Of a DNA stretch of 64,000 bases, positions 48,950 through 56,557 are shown in pieces. The translations under genes and the position numbers were made by a program. Position 1 is the stretch's first letter. Every line of letters starts with the position of its first letter. Under the pieces are notes generated by a model that saw only the letters and a list, made by a program, of their open reading frames with translations, was not told the origin of the DNA and did no database searches. Source of the stretch: UBA668 sp963720695 (GTDB lineage: Bacteria; Actinomycetota; Acidimicrobiia; Acidimicrobiales; Ilumatobacteraceae); NCBI GenBank assembly GCA_963720695.1, contig CAVRGG010000006.1, positions 124,001 through 188,000 on the forward strand, in the 5' to 3' direction.

Positions 48950-50113
48950 ATGACCTCCACGGCGAACGATCGGGCACGTCGGTCGCGGCGACTCATCGTG
49001 CTCGTGGGCGGCCTCGCGTTGGTGGTGCTCTTCGTCGTGGGGGCGCTCGTCAACGTGCCCGCCATCGAGCGCGATCTCTCGACGGCGGTGGAGAATCGGC
49101 TCCAGGCGTCCGACATCGCCGCGTTCGCCGACTTCAGCGGCCAGACCGGCGTGCTCTTCTGCAGACAACCGCTCCCCGATCCCGACCTGGCGATCTCGGT
49201 CGCCGGCCGGGTGCGTGGAGTGCGATCGGTCAGCCTCGACGCGACGTGCATCGGCAGCGTCGGACCGACGCCGTCGTCGTCGACGATCGTGCCGACGACA
49301 TCGGTGGCCCCGCCAACGACGGGAGCGCCCACCACGACGGCTGCGGCGTCCACCACGACGGTGCCCGCGCCGATCGTCGGGGTGACCACGGTCGACCTCG
49401 TCGATGGTCACCTGACGCTCGGCGGAGCGGTGGCGAACGACCAACAGCACGCGACGTTGCTCATCGCGGCGGCGGATTCCGCCGATGCGTCGAACGTCAC
49501 CGACCTCCTCGTGGTCGACCCGACCGTCCAGGCGACCGACGACCAGATCACCCAGTTGGCATCGCTCGTCGGTGCCATGCTCGGGCCGTTGGTGTCGGGC
49601 CAGATCGGCTGGTCGCCCGAGGGTCTCTACGCTCGTGGCGTGTACACCGACGACGCGGCGCGCGCGCAGTTCACTTCGTCCGCTGCAGGGTTGGGCGCGA
49701 CCGTCGCGCTCACGCCCCGCCCGGTGGCGACGGCCGACGACGCAGCCGCGCTGGAGACGGCGCTCAACGAACTGGTACAGGCGGAGCCGATCCTGTTCGA
49801 CAAAGGAGCGACGACGGTCGCCCTCGTCTCGTACCCGACGCTGCAGCGCGTCGCCGGCCTCGCCAAGCGCTTCGGCGGTGTCACCATCCAGGTGCAGGGG
49901 CACACCGACAGCGAGGGCGATGCCGGGCGCAACCAGACCCTCAGCGAGCAGCGCGCGGACGCCGTGCGCGCTGCGCTCGTGCAGCTCGGCGTCCCGGCGG
50001 CCGACATCACGTCGGTCGGGTTCGGGGAGAGCCAACTCATCACCGACGCCAACGGCAAGGAGATCCCCGAACTGAGCCGTCGGGTGGTCTTCGGCGTCAC
50101 CAAGAACAGCTGA
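48950..50113 (+). CDS. OmpA-family outer-layer protein with BON-like domain (ArfA/OmpATb-like)
   Basis: 387 residues. There is one N-terminal anchor helix (LIVLVGGLALVVLFVVGALV) and a Thr/Pro-rich linker. A BON-like region (about 140-190) follows, with a C-terminal OmpA peptidoglycan-binding domain (VQGHTDSEGDAGRNQTLSEQR, in part, and VGFGESQLI). The layout matches mycobacterial ArfA/OmpATb, which sits in the cell envelope. ATG 48950 opens an operon of five genes; the next starts 17 bases after its stop. Confidence 0.82.
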   Translation: MTSTANDRARRSRRLIVLVGGLALVVLFVVGALVNVPAIERDLSTAVENRLQASDIAAFADFSGQTGVLFCRQPLPDPDLAISVAGRVRGVRSVSLDATCIGSVGPTPSSSTIVPTTSVAPPTTGAPTTTAAASTTTVPAPIVGVTTVDLVDGHLTLGGAVANDQQHATLLIAAADSADASNVTDLLVVDPTVQATDDQITQLASLVGAMLGPLVSGQIGWSPEGLYARGVYTDDAARAQFTSSAAGLGATVALTPRPVATADDAAALETALNELVQAEPILFDKGATTVALVSYPTLQRVAGLAKRFGGVTIQVQGHTDSEGDAGRNQTLSEQRADAVRAALVQLGVPAADITSVGFGESQLITDANGKEIPELSRRVVFGVTKNS

Positions 50114-50130
50114 TCGATCAAGGAGACCAC

Positions 50131-50841
50131 GTGGGGTACACACTCGGGACATGGGCGCTGTGGTTGGTGGCGGCCGCGCTCATCGGGGGCATCGTGGGGT
50201 GGGTGCTGCGTGGGGTGCAGTCGTCGCCGAGCGCCGGAGCGGATGCCGCGGCGGGCGAGCGTGAGCGCCTTCATGCCGAGGTCGCGGAGCTGCGACTCGT
50301 CGCCGCCGACCGTGATCGGGTGCAGGCGGAGTTGGAGGCGGTACGGGCCGCGACCGAAGCCGTCGACGCCGACCTGCTCGCGACCGTCACCGGTGAGCGC
50401 AACGAGCTCGTCGAGCTGGTGGCCAACCAGGAATCCTCGATCGGCGAGCTGCGCGTGCGCCTGTGGAACGCCGAGGCTCGCGCTCGCGACCTTCAGGCGG
50501 TGCTCGATGCGGTGGCCGTCGAGGGCATGCCCCCGGAGCCCGACCTCGCTGCGGGGTCGCTGATCCTCGGCGTTCCCGTGGCCTACAACGACCTGACCCT
50601 CATCGAGGGGGTCGGCCCGAAGATCGCCCAACTGTGTATCGCCCGGGGCCTCTCCACGTGGTGGAGCGTGGCGAACGCCGACCTCGAACTGCTGCGTTCG
50701 ATGCTCGCCGACGGTGGACCGAAGTTCCAGGTGCACGACCCCACCTCGTGGCCGCAGCAGGCGCGACTGCTCGCCAATGGACAGTGGGAGAAGTTCAAGA
50801 CGTTGGCCGACGCGCTGCGGGGCGGGAGCAACGACGAGTGA
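50131..50841 (+). CDS. membrane-anchored coiled-coil protein with helix-hairpin-helix domain
   Basis: 236 residues: an N-terminal helix (WALWLVAAALIGGIVGWVLR), a coiled-coil of about 100 residues (ERERLHAEVAELRLVAADRD, VRAATEAVDADLLATV), and a C-terminal HhH region (NDLTLIEGVGPKIAQLCIARGLSTWW in parts) like the COG3743 predicted 5' nuclease domain. In actinobacterial ArfA operons similar proteins follow OmpA. GTG 50131 has an AAGGAG site at 50119-50124. It overlaps the next gene by four bases (GTGA). Confidence 0.8.
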   Translation: MGYTLGTWALWLVAAALIGGIVGWVLRGVQSSPSAGADAAAGERERLHAEVAELRLVAADRDRVQAELEAVRAATEAVDADLLATVTGERNELVELVANQESSIGELRVRLWNAEARARDLQAVLDAVAVEGMPPEPDLAAGSLILGVPVAYNDLTLIEGVGPKIAQLCIARGLSTWWSVANADLELLRSMLADGGPKFQVHDPTSWPQQARLLANGQWEKFKTLADALRGGSNDE

Positions 50842-52346
50842 CCGTCGACTTCTCACTGAACGGCGTCGCCGTGTCGGTGTCGGACGACTCGAGCAGTCTG
50901 TTGGAGGCCCTTCGCGACCGCCTCGGTGTGACCTCGGCGAAGGACGGGTGCAGCCCGCAGGGTCAGTGCGGTTGCTGCACGGTGTGGGTGGACGGGCAGG
51001 CGCGAGTCGCATGCGTCACGCCCGTCGCTCGGGTCGCCGGTAGGGCGGTGACGACCATCGAGGGCGTCGCCGATGTGGAGACCTGGGCGGGTCGCCTGTG
51101 CGACAGCGGAGGAAGCCAGTGCGGTTTCTGCACGCCGGGGATCGTGATGCGCCTCGCTGCCATCCCCGCTCCGGCCCGCACCGAGCAGTCCGTTCGATCG
51201 GCACTGCTCGCCCACCTGTGTCGCTGTACCGGTTGGAACTCCGTGGTCGAGGCGGTGGTGGACCCTCAGCCCGCGTCCCCGGGCCGCGACCTCGACGCGG
51301 CGGCCGCTCGAGCTCGGCTCGAAGGGGGTGACCCGCAGTTCGTGTCGTCCGCCGTCGCGCTCGGTCGCGGTGGTTTCGCCGCCGACACGGCGCCGCCCGA
51401 GGCGCTGGTGGCCCTGCTCGGCGTCGACGGCGAGTGGGTGGTGGCGGAGTCGTCGGCGGCGGCGCGGCGTGCTGCCGGCAAGGTGCAGGGGCGCCGCACG
51501 ACCGAGCCGATGCGCTGGCCGATCGAGGTTCCCCCCGGCGACTGGGAGCGCACGCTGCAGACCACGTGGGTCGAACCGGCCTACCTCGAACCCGACGCGG
51601 CATGGTGCGCACCGGGTGCAGATCCCGTCGGCCCGTTGTCGAACGGTGGCGCGTTCGGAGGCAAGCGCCACAGTGACGTCGCCGAGGTCGCTCGCGCCCT
51701 GGCGGCGCGCCACGGTCGGCCGGTACTGGCGATGTACACGCGCGAGGACGTCGTCCGGCGGGGACCCAAGCGTCCGCCCATCGCAGCGGGCGTCCGGCGG
51801 GACGGCTCGGGTCTGGTCAGGGTGGCCAGGACCACCGGGATCGGCGATGCGATCCGGTCGGTTGCGCCGCGGCTCGAGGTGGAGGAGGTCGACGTGGTCG
51901 GCCCGCCGACGTCGGTCGACATCAGAGGTGCCGGGTGGGTCGAGGCAGCGGTGTTGATCGCCCCCGAGGACGGGCACGTCACCGCTCCCAACGGAGCGTC
52001 GGCCCGTGCCGACATCGAGGCTGACGGCTCGGTGACGGTTCGACTGTCGTGCGGCGACCCGCTCGACGAGGCGGTCCTCCGCAGCTACTGCGTCGGCGCG
52101 GCCCACATGGCGCTCGGGTGGGTTCGATCCGAAGGGCTCACGGTCGACGCCGCCGGTGTGCCGCTGGACCTCACCATCCGCAGTTTCGGTGTGCTGCGTG
52201 CGGTCGACACGCCGACCATCCGCGTGGTCGTCGAATCCACCGACGGACCCGCCGTCAACGGATCCGATGCCGTGTTCGCCGCCGTCGCGTCCGCGGCGTG
52301 GCGGGCAGCGGGCCACGCCGGCCGCTGGCCTACGATGCGGGCATGA
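50838..52346 (+). CDS. compact fusion of a [2Fe-2S] ferredoxin module with a reduced molybdo-hydroxylase-like region
   Basis: 502 residues. The N-terminal 150 carry both XDH-type [2Fe-2S] modules: GCSPQGQCGCC with a later C59, and CGFCTPG plus HLCRCTGW. The remaining 350 resemble short pieces of the xanthine dehydrogenase/CO dehydrogenase large subunit (TTWVEPAYLEPDAAWC, LSNGGAFGGKRHSD, MYTREDVVRRGPKRPP), but most of the cofactor-binding barrels and the FAD domain are missing. Full large subunits exceed 700 residues, so this is a miniature form. It starts at GTG 50838, overlapping the HhH gene, and is followed by ridA with overlap. Confidence 0.78.
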   Translation: MTVDFSLNGVAVSVSDDSSSLLEALRDRLGVTSAKDGCSPQGQCGCCTVWVDGQARVACVTPVARVAGRAVTTIEGVADVETWAGRLCDSGGSQCGFCTPGIVMRLAAIPAPARTEQSVRSALLAHLCRCTGWNSVVEAVVDPQPASPGRDLDAAAARARLEGGDPQFVSSAVALGRGGFAADTAPPEALVALLGVDGEWVVAESSAAARRAAGKVQGRRTTEPMRWPIEVPPGDWERTLQTTWVEPAYLEPDAAWCAPGADPVGPLSNGGAFGGKRHSDVAEVARALAARHGRPVLAMYTREDVVRRGPKRPPIAAGVRRDGSGLVRVARTTGIGDAIRSVAPRLEVEEVDVVGPPTSVDIRGAGWVEAAVLIAPEDGHVTAPNGASARADIEADGSVTVRLSCGDPLDEAVLRSYCVGAAHMALGWVRSEGLTVDAAGVPLDLTIRSFGVLRAVDTPTIRVVVESTDGPAVNGSDAVFAAVASAAWRAAGHAGRWPTMRA

Positions 52347-52696
52347 CCAAACCCCTCGGCCCCTATACGCCCGCCGTCCGCGCCGGCGACTGGATCATCG
52401 TCAGCGGGCAGCTCGGGATGGAGAACGGCACGCTGGTGCCCGGCGGCGTCGCGGCCCAGACGGCACGAGCGGTGCTCAACCTCGAGGCCCAGCTGCGCTC
52501 GATGGACGCCTCGCTCACCGACGTGGCCAAGACGCTGTGCTTCCTGACCGACATGGACACCTTCGCCACGTTCAACGACGCGTACGTCGCCGGGTTCGGC
52601 GGGCACCGCCCCGCGCGCAGCACGATCGGGGTCGCAGCGCTCCCCGCCGGGGCCGCCGTGGAGATTGAGGCCTGGGCGTTCAAGCCACTAGGGTGA
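52343..52696 (+). CDS. ridA: RidA-family reactive enamine/imine deaminase
   Basis: 117 residues of the YjgF/YER057c/UK114 family. The catalytic Arg lies in HRPARSTIGVAALPAGAAVE (in part), and the fold signatures VSGQLGM and FATFNDAYVAGF are present. RidA hydrolyses 2-aminoacrylate-type imines formed by PLP enzymes. ATG 52343 overlaps the stop of the molybdo-hydroxylase-like gene (ATGA). A purine or amino-acid metabolic link is plausible given nearby deaminases but unproven. Confidence 0.9.
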   Translation: MTKPLGPYTPAVRAGDWIIVSGQLGMENGTLVPGGVAAQTARAVLNLEAQLRSMDASLTDVAKTLCFLTDMDTFATFNDAYVAGFGGHRPARSTIGVAALPAGAAVEIEAWAFKPLG

Positions 52697-52700
52697 CGCC

Positions 52701-52856
52701 GTGCCCGGTGCCGTCGCCATCATCCTTGCGCTGCTCGTCTTCCCCGTGATCGCCATCATGGGTTCGGTCACCATCGCCGCCCTGCTGGGGTGGGCGCTGA
52801 ACCGTGACGCCGAGGAGCGCTTCGAGGGCAGCGAGCTCATCGACGTCAACTACTGA
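52701..52856 (+). CDS. 51-aa small membrane protein
   Basis: GTG 52701 opens a 51-codon frame ending at TGA 52854. The first 35 residues are one long hydrophobic helix (PGAVAIILALLVFPVIAIMG, then VTIAALLGWAL), followed by a charged tail (NRDAEERFEGSELIDVNY). TAGGGT at 52689-52694, six bases upstream, suggests its own leaderless promoter. The composition and the helix argue that it is a real gene, but no homologue is recalled. It lies four bases after ridA. Confidence 0.65.
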   Translation: MPGAVAIILALLVFPVIAIMGSVTIAALLGWALNRDAEERFEGSELIDVNY

Positions 52857-52904
52857 CGTCCACGGGCTGCCCTCAACCGACCGGCGCTCCGTCGTGAGGT
52901 TTCT

Positions 52905-52923
52905 GGCGTCACCAGGTGACGCC
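52905..52923. terminator. short palindrome between convergent genes
   Basis: GGCGTCACC-A-GGTGACGCC (52905-52923) is a perfect palindrome, realistic as a 7-bp stem with a five-base loop. It lies 18 bases before the methyltransferase stop and after the 51-aa gene. Confidence 0.5.
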
Positions 52924-52940
52924 GTCACCCTCATGCTCGA

Positions 52941-53672
52941 TCAGGCGGCGGTCGCGGCGAAGAGCATGAACGTCGGACGGTCGCGCTCGGGGTCCCAGTC
53001 GGGGTGGGCAGCCAGCTCGGCGTCGGTCGGGCCCCAGTCCTCCAGGTGGCTGAGGGCGAAGCCGGTCTCGAGCAGCGTGCGCACATAGGTGCCGACGGTC
53101 CGGTGCTGCTTGACCACGCCGGGGGCGAACCAGTTGGTGGTGCGCGGCCCCTCGCGCAGGTACCCGTCGAGGGGCCAGGTGCGGTGGCCCTCGTCGTCGA
53201 TCACCCAGTCAGGGTTGCTGGGTGCGGTGAAGAGCGGGTGCTCCACCGAGCAGACGAAGCGAGAGCCGGCTGTGAGCGACTGCCGCACCTCGGTGAACAG
53301 CCGACGCAGATCGTGGAGGTAGTGCAGCGTCAGCGACGAGAACGCCATGTCGAACGCGCCCTCTGGGAGGGTGACGAGGTCGAGGTCCTCCCGGCGATAG
53401 GTGATCGCGGCGTCGTCGGTGTCGGCGGCCGCCCTGGCCAGCATGTTCTCGGACACATCGAGCCCGAGCACCGAGGCGGCACCGTGCTCTCGTGCCCACC
53501 GGCAGAACCACCCGAATCCGCAACCGAGATCGAGCACCCGGAGGCCGTTCAACGGGGGTACCAGCGACCGCAGCGACGGCCACTCGGCGGCGCCGTCGAG
53601 CCCGTCGACGCTGCGCGGCAACTGGCCGTAGCCGCGGAAGAACTCGGGGTCGTCGTAGATGTTCTGCGCCAT
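52941..53672 (-). CDS. class I SAM-dependent methyltransferase
   Basis: 243 residues of UbiE/BioC-like type. Motif I is VLDLGCGFGWFCRWA, with motif II/post-I Asp in VLGLDVSENML. The characteristic FSSLTLHYLHDLRRLF and later EHPLFTAP segments match small-molecule methyltransferases. The substrate is unknown. The frame is open much farther upstream but only the methyltransferase part is protein-like. ATG 53672 has TACAGT at 53679-53684 (minus strand) six bases upstream, again the leaderless spacing. It is divergent from the decarboxylase. Confidence 0.85.
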   Translation of the reverse strand: MAQNIYDDPEFFRGYGQLPRSVDGLDGAAEWPSLRSLVPPLNGLRVLDLGCGFGWFCRWAREHGAASVLGLDVSENMLARAAADTDDAAITYRREDLDLVTLPEGAFDMAFSSLTLHYLHDLRRLFTEVRQSLTAGSRFVCSVEHPLFTAPSNPDWVIDDEGHRTWPLDGYLREGPRTTNWFAPGVVKQHRTVGTYVRTLLETGFALSHLEDWGPTDAELAAHPDWDPERDRPTFMLFAATAA

Positions 53673-53768
53673 GGGAACACTGTAGGAACTCGGCACTCCG
53701 CCGGTTCGTGGGTTTCCGCTCGCGAGCGATTCGTGCCGGCCACCGGAGGCGGCTGGCAGACTGCGTCC

Positions 53769-55139
53769 ATGCACTCCCACGACGCCTCGACCGAGGTGCT
53801 CACCCAAGCCATCGTCCGCTACGCCGTGGACCGAGTGCGACTCGACCCGCCGCCGCTCGACGGACCGCGCACCCTCGACGAGCTGCGAGCGATGGCGGGC
53901 AGGACGATCAGCGAGCGCGGCTTGGGTGGCCTCGAAGCGCTGCGGGTGTTCGGCGACGTGCTGGCGCAGGCGTGCATCTCGGTGGATCATCCGCGGTTCC
54001 TGTCGTTCGTGCCGGCCGCCCCGACCGAGGCGAGCATCCTGTTCGATCTCGTGGTCGGCGCGTCGAGCATCTACGGCGGCTCGTGGCTCGAGGGCGGTGG
54101 AGCGGTCTACGCCGAGAACGAGGCGCTGCGTTACCTGTCCGAACTCGCCGGGATGCCCGCCGAATCGGGAGGTGTGTTCGTCAGTGGGGGGACCGCCGGC
54201 AACCTCAGTGCCCTGATCGCGGCCCGTCACCGGTGGCGGGAACGCGCTGAGGGGCGACACGATCGAACCAGAGGGTTGATCGTCGCGTCGAAGGGGGCTC
54301 ACAGCAGCATCGCCGCGGCGGGCCGGGCGATGGACGCCGACATCCTCGCCGCCGACGCCGACGACGAGGGGCGCCTGCGTACCGATGCGCTCCGCTCGCT
54401 GATCGACGGTCTCGATGCCGAGGACCGAGCGCGGGTCTTCGCGATCGTGGCCACGAGCGGCACCACGAACGCCGGTGTCATCGATCCGCTGGCAGGTGCC
54501 GCCGACGTGGCCGAGGAACTCGGGGTGTGGTTCCACGTCGATGGTGCGTACGGCGGTGCGGCGCTGGCCGCGCCGAGCGTGCGCGCCCGCTTCATCGGCA
54601 TCGAGCGCGCCGACAGCTTCATCGTCGATCCGCACAAGTGGCTGTTCGCACCGTTCGACTGCTGCGCGCTGCTGTACCGGGATCCCATGCAGGCTCGCCG
54701 CGCCCACACCCAGCACGCCGAGTACCTCGACGTCCTCCACGCTGACGACGACGCCGAGTGGAACCCGAGCGACTTCGCCCACCACCTGTCGCGTCGCGCC
54801 CGAGGCCTGCCGCTGTGGTTCAGTCTCGCCACCTACGGCACCGCCGCGTACCGCGACGCCGTCGAGCAGACCTTGTCGGTCACTCGTGCGGCCGCTCGCC
54901 GCATCGACGACGCCGAGCATCTCGAACTCATCATGGAGCCCGAGCTCAGTGTCGTGCTGTTCCGTCGCACGGGCTGGAACCCTGCCCAGTACCAGTCGTG
55001 GAGCGACCGGATGCTGGCCGACGGCATCGCGTTCGTCGTGCCGACGTCATGGGCGGGTGAGATGGTGCTGCGCATCTGCATCGTCAATCCACGCACCACG
55101 ATCGACGACATCGAACTGCTCGTCGAGTCGCTCGCCTGA
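53769..55139 (+). CDS. PLP-dependent group II amino-acid decarboxylase-like protein
   Basis: 456 residues of the aromatic-L-amino-acid/glutamate decarboxylase family (fold type I). The PLP Lys is in SFIVDPHKWLFAPFDC, the His-stacking region in GLIVASKGAHSSI, and the Asp pair in WFHVDGAYGGAAL. The substrate (aromatic amino acid, Glu or other) is not decided. ATG 53769 has CAGACT at 53757-53762 six bases upstream. The amidohydrolase gene follows in 14 bases with its own ribosome site. Confidence 0.88.
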   Translation: MHSHDASTEVLTQAIVRYAVDRVRLDPPPLDGPRTLDELRAMAGRTISERGLGGLEALRVFGDVLAQACISVDHPRFLSFVPAAPTEASILFDLVVGASSIYGGSWLEGGGAVYAENEALRYLSELAGMPAESGGVFVSGGTAGNLSALIAARHRWRERAEGRHDRTRGLIVASKGAHSSIAAAGRAMDADILAADADDEGRLRTDALRSLIDGLDAEDRARVFAIVATSGTTNAGVIDPLAGAADVAEELGVWFHVDGAYGGAALAAPSVRARFIGIERADSFIVDPHKWLFAPFDCCALLYRDPMQARRAHTQHAEYLDVLHADDDAEWNPSDFAHHLSRRARGLPLWFSLATYGTAAYRDAVEQTLSVTRAAARRIDDAEHLELIMEPELSVVLFRRTGWNPAQYQSWSDRMLADGIAFVVPTSWAGEMVLRICIVNPRTTIDDIELLVESLA

Positions 55140-55153
55140 ACGAGGAGGACCAC

Positions 55154-56518
55154 ATGGCCGATCTGCTCATCCGCAACGCACGCATGGTGGCCACGGTGGA
55201 CCCGCAGCGCCGTGAGTTGCCCGGTGGTTGGGTCGCGATCACCGGCAACGTGATCGAGGCGGTCGGCGGCTCCCACGAGCCGCCTCCCGAGGCGACACAT
55301 GCCATCGACGCTGCCGAGTGTCTGGTGACGCCGGGGCTGGTGAACACCCATCACCACATCTTCCAGAACCTCACCCGCGCCTACCCCCCCATGACCGACA
55401 AACCCCTGTTCGGGTGGCTCCAGACGCTCTACCCCCTGTGGCGGGCGATCGACGAGGAGTCGGTCTTCGCCAGTGCGTTCGTCGGTTTGGCAGAGCTGGC
55501 CCTGAGCGGATGCACCACCAGTTCGGATCACCTCTATCTCCATCCGAGGTCGGCGGGCGATCTGCTGGGCGCGGAGATCGCGGCCGCCCACGAGCTGGGC
55601 ATGCGATTCCACCCCACACGCGGGTCGATGAGCCTCAGCCAGAAGGACGGCGGACTGCCGCCCGACGACGTGGTCGCCGACGACGACGAGATCCTCGCCG
55701 ACAGCGAGGACGCGGTGTTGCGTCACCACGACCGCGGGCATGGCGCCATGGTGCGCATCGCGCTCGCACCGTGCAGCCCCTTCAGTGTGACCGAACGGCT
55801 GATGGTGCAGTCCGCCGAGCTGGCGGCGAAGCTCGACGTGCGGCTCCACACGCATTTCGCGGAGAACGTCGAGGACGACGAGTTCTCGATCGCCACGTTC
55901 GGATGCCGCCCGATGGAGTATCTGGAGCGGACCGGGTGGTGCACGGACCGTACGTGGGTGGCGCACTGCGTGATGCCCAACGAGGACGAGGTGATCCGGC
56001 TCGGACGCGCCGGGATCGGCGTCGCCCACTGTCCCAGCAGCAACTGCATCCTGTCGTCGGGGATCGCGCCGATCGTGCCGATGCGAGCGGCAGGCGTCAA
56101 GGTCGGACTGGGTGTCGACGGGTCGTCGTCGGCCGACAGCGCGTCGCTCTGGCTCGAAGCCCGTACGGCGCTGCTGCTCGCCAAGTTGCGTGACGGAGCG
56201 CACGCCGGCACGGCCCGGATGGCCTTGGAGGTGGCGACGCTCGGTGGCGCCGGGTGTCTGGGTCGAGTCGGTGAGATCGGCGTCATCGCGCCCGGTGCGG
56301 TGGCCGACCTGGCCGTGTGGCGGCTCGACGGACCGGTGTACGCCGGTGCCGTGGCCGACCCGATCGAGGCCTGGCTGCGCTGCGGCCCGGCGGCGGCATG
56401 GCACACCATCGTGAACGGCCGATTCGTGGTGCGCGACGGCCATCTCCTGCATCCCGACCTGCCGCGGGCGCTGCGCTCTCACGCGCGTCATGCCGCCCGG
56501 ATCCAGGCGTCGGCCTAG
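55154..56518 (+). CDS. amidohydrolase, 8-oxoguanine deaminase-like
   Basis: 454 residues of the ATZ/TRZ amidohydrolase group. Metal and catalytic residues appear in NTHHHIFQNLTRA, LHTHFAENVEDDEF, VAHCVMPNEDEV and GLGVDGSSSADSASLW. The sequence GWLQTLYPLWRAIDEESVF and the absence of a chlorohydrolase signature favour 8-oxoguanine deaminase, which converts 8-oxoguanine to uric acid. A related purine or triazine substrate is possible. ATG 55154 has GAGGAGG upstream at 55142-55148. It is probably co-transcribed with the decarboxylase. Confidence 0.85.
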   Translation: MADLLIRNARMVATVDPQRRELPGGWVAITGNVIEAVGGSHEPPPEATHAIDAAECLVTPGLVNTHHHIFQNLTRAYPPMTDKPLFGWLQTLYPLWRAIDEESVFASAFVGLAELALSGCTTSSDHLYLHPRSAGDLLGAEIAAAHELGMRFHPTRGSMSLSQKDGGLPPDDVVADDDEILADSEDAVLRHHDRGHGAMVRIALAPCSPFSVTERLMVQSAELAAKLDVRLHTHFAENVEDDEFSIATFGCRPMEYLERTGWCTDRTWVAHCVMPNEDEVIRLGRAGIGVAHCPSSNCILSSGIAPIVPMRAAGVKVGLGVDGSSSADSASLWLEARTALLLAKLRDGAHAGTARMALEVATLGGAGCLGRVGEIGVIAPGAVADLAVWRLDGPVYAGAVADPIEAWLRCGPAAAWHTIVNGRFVVRDGHLLHPDLPRALRSHARHAARIQASA

Positions 56519-56557
56519 CTAGTATTCGGTCGCTGTTCGAGGAGGCCGCGCCAACCG

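Noticed and set aside
53700..54920. Upstream extension of the methyltransferase frame across the decarboxylase gene
   Set aside because: Only the part after 53672 is protein-like and a promoter hexamer sits directly before that ATG.
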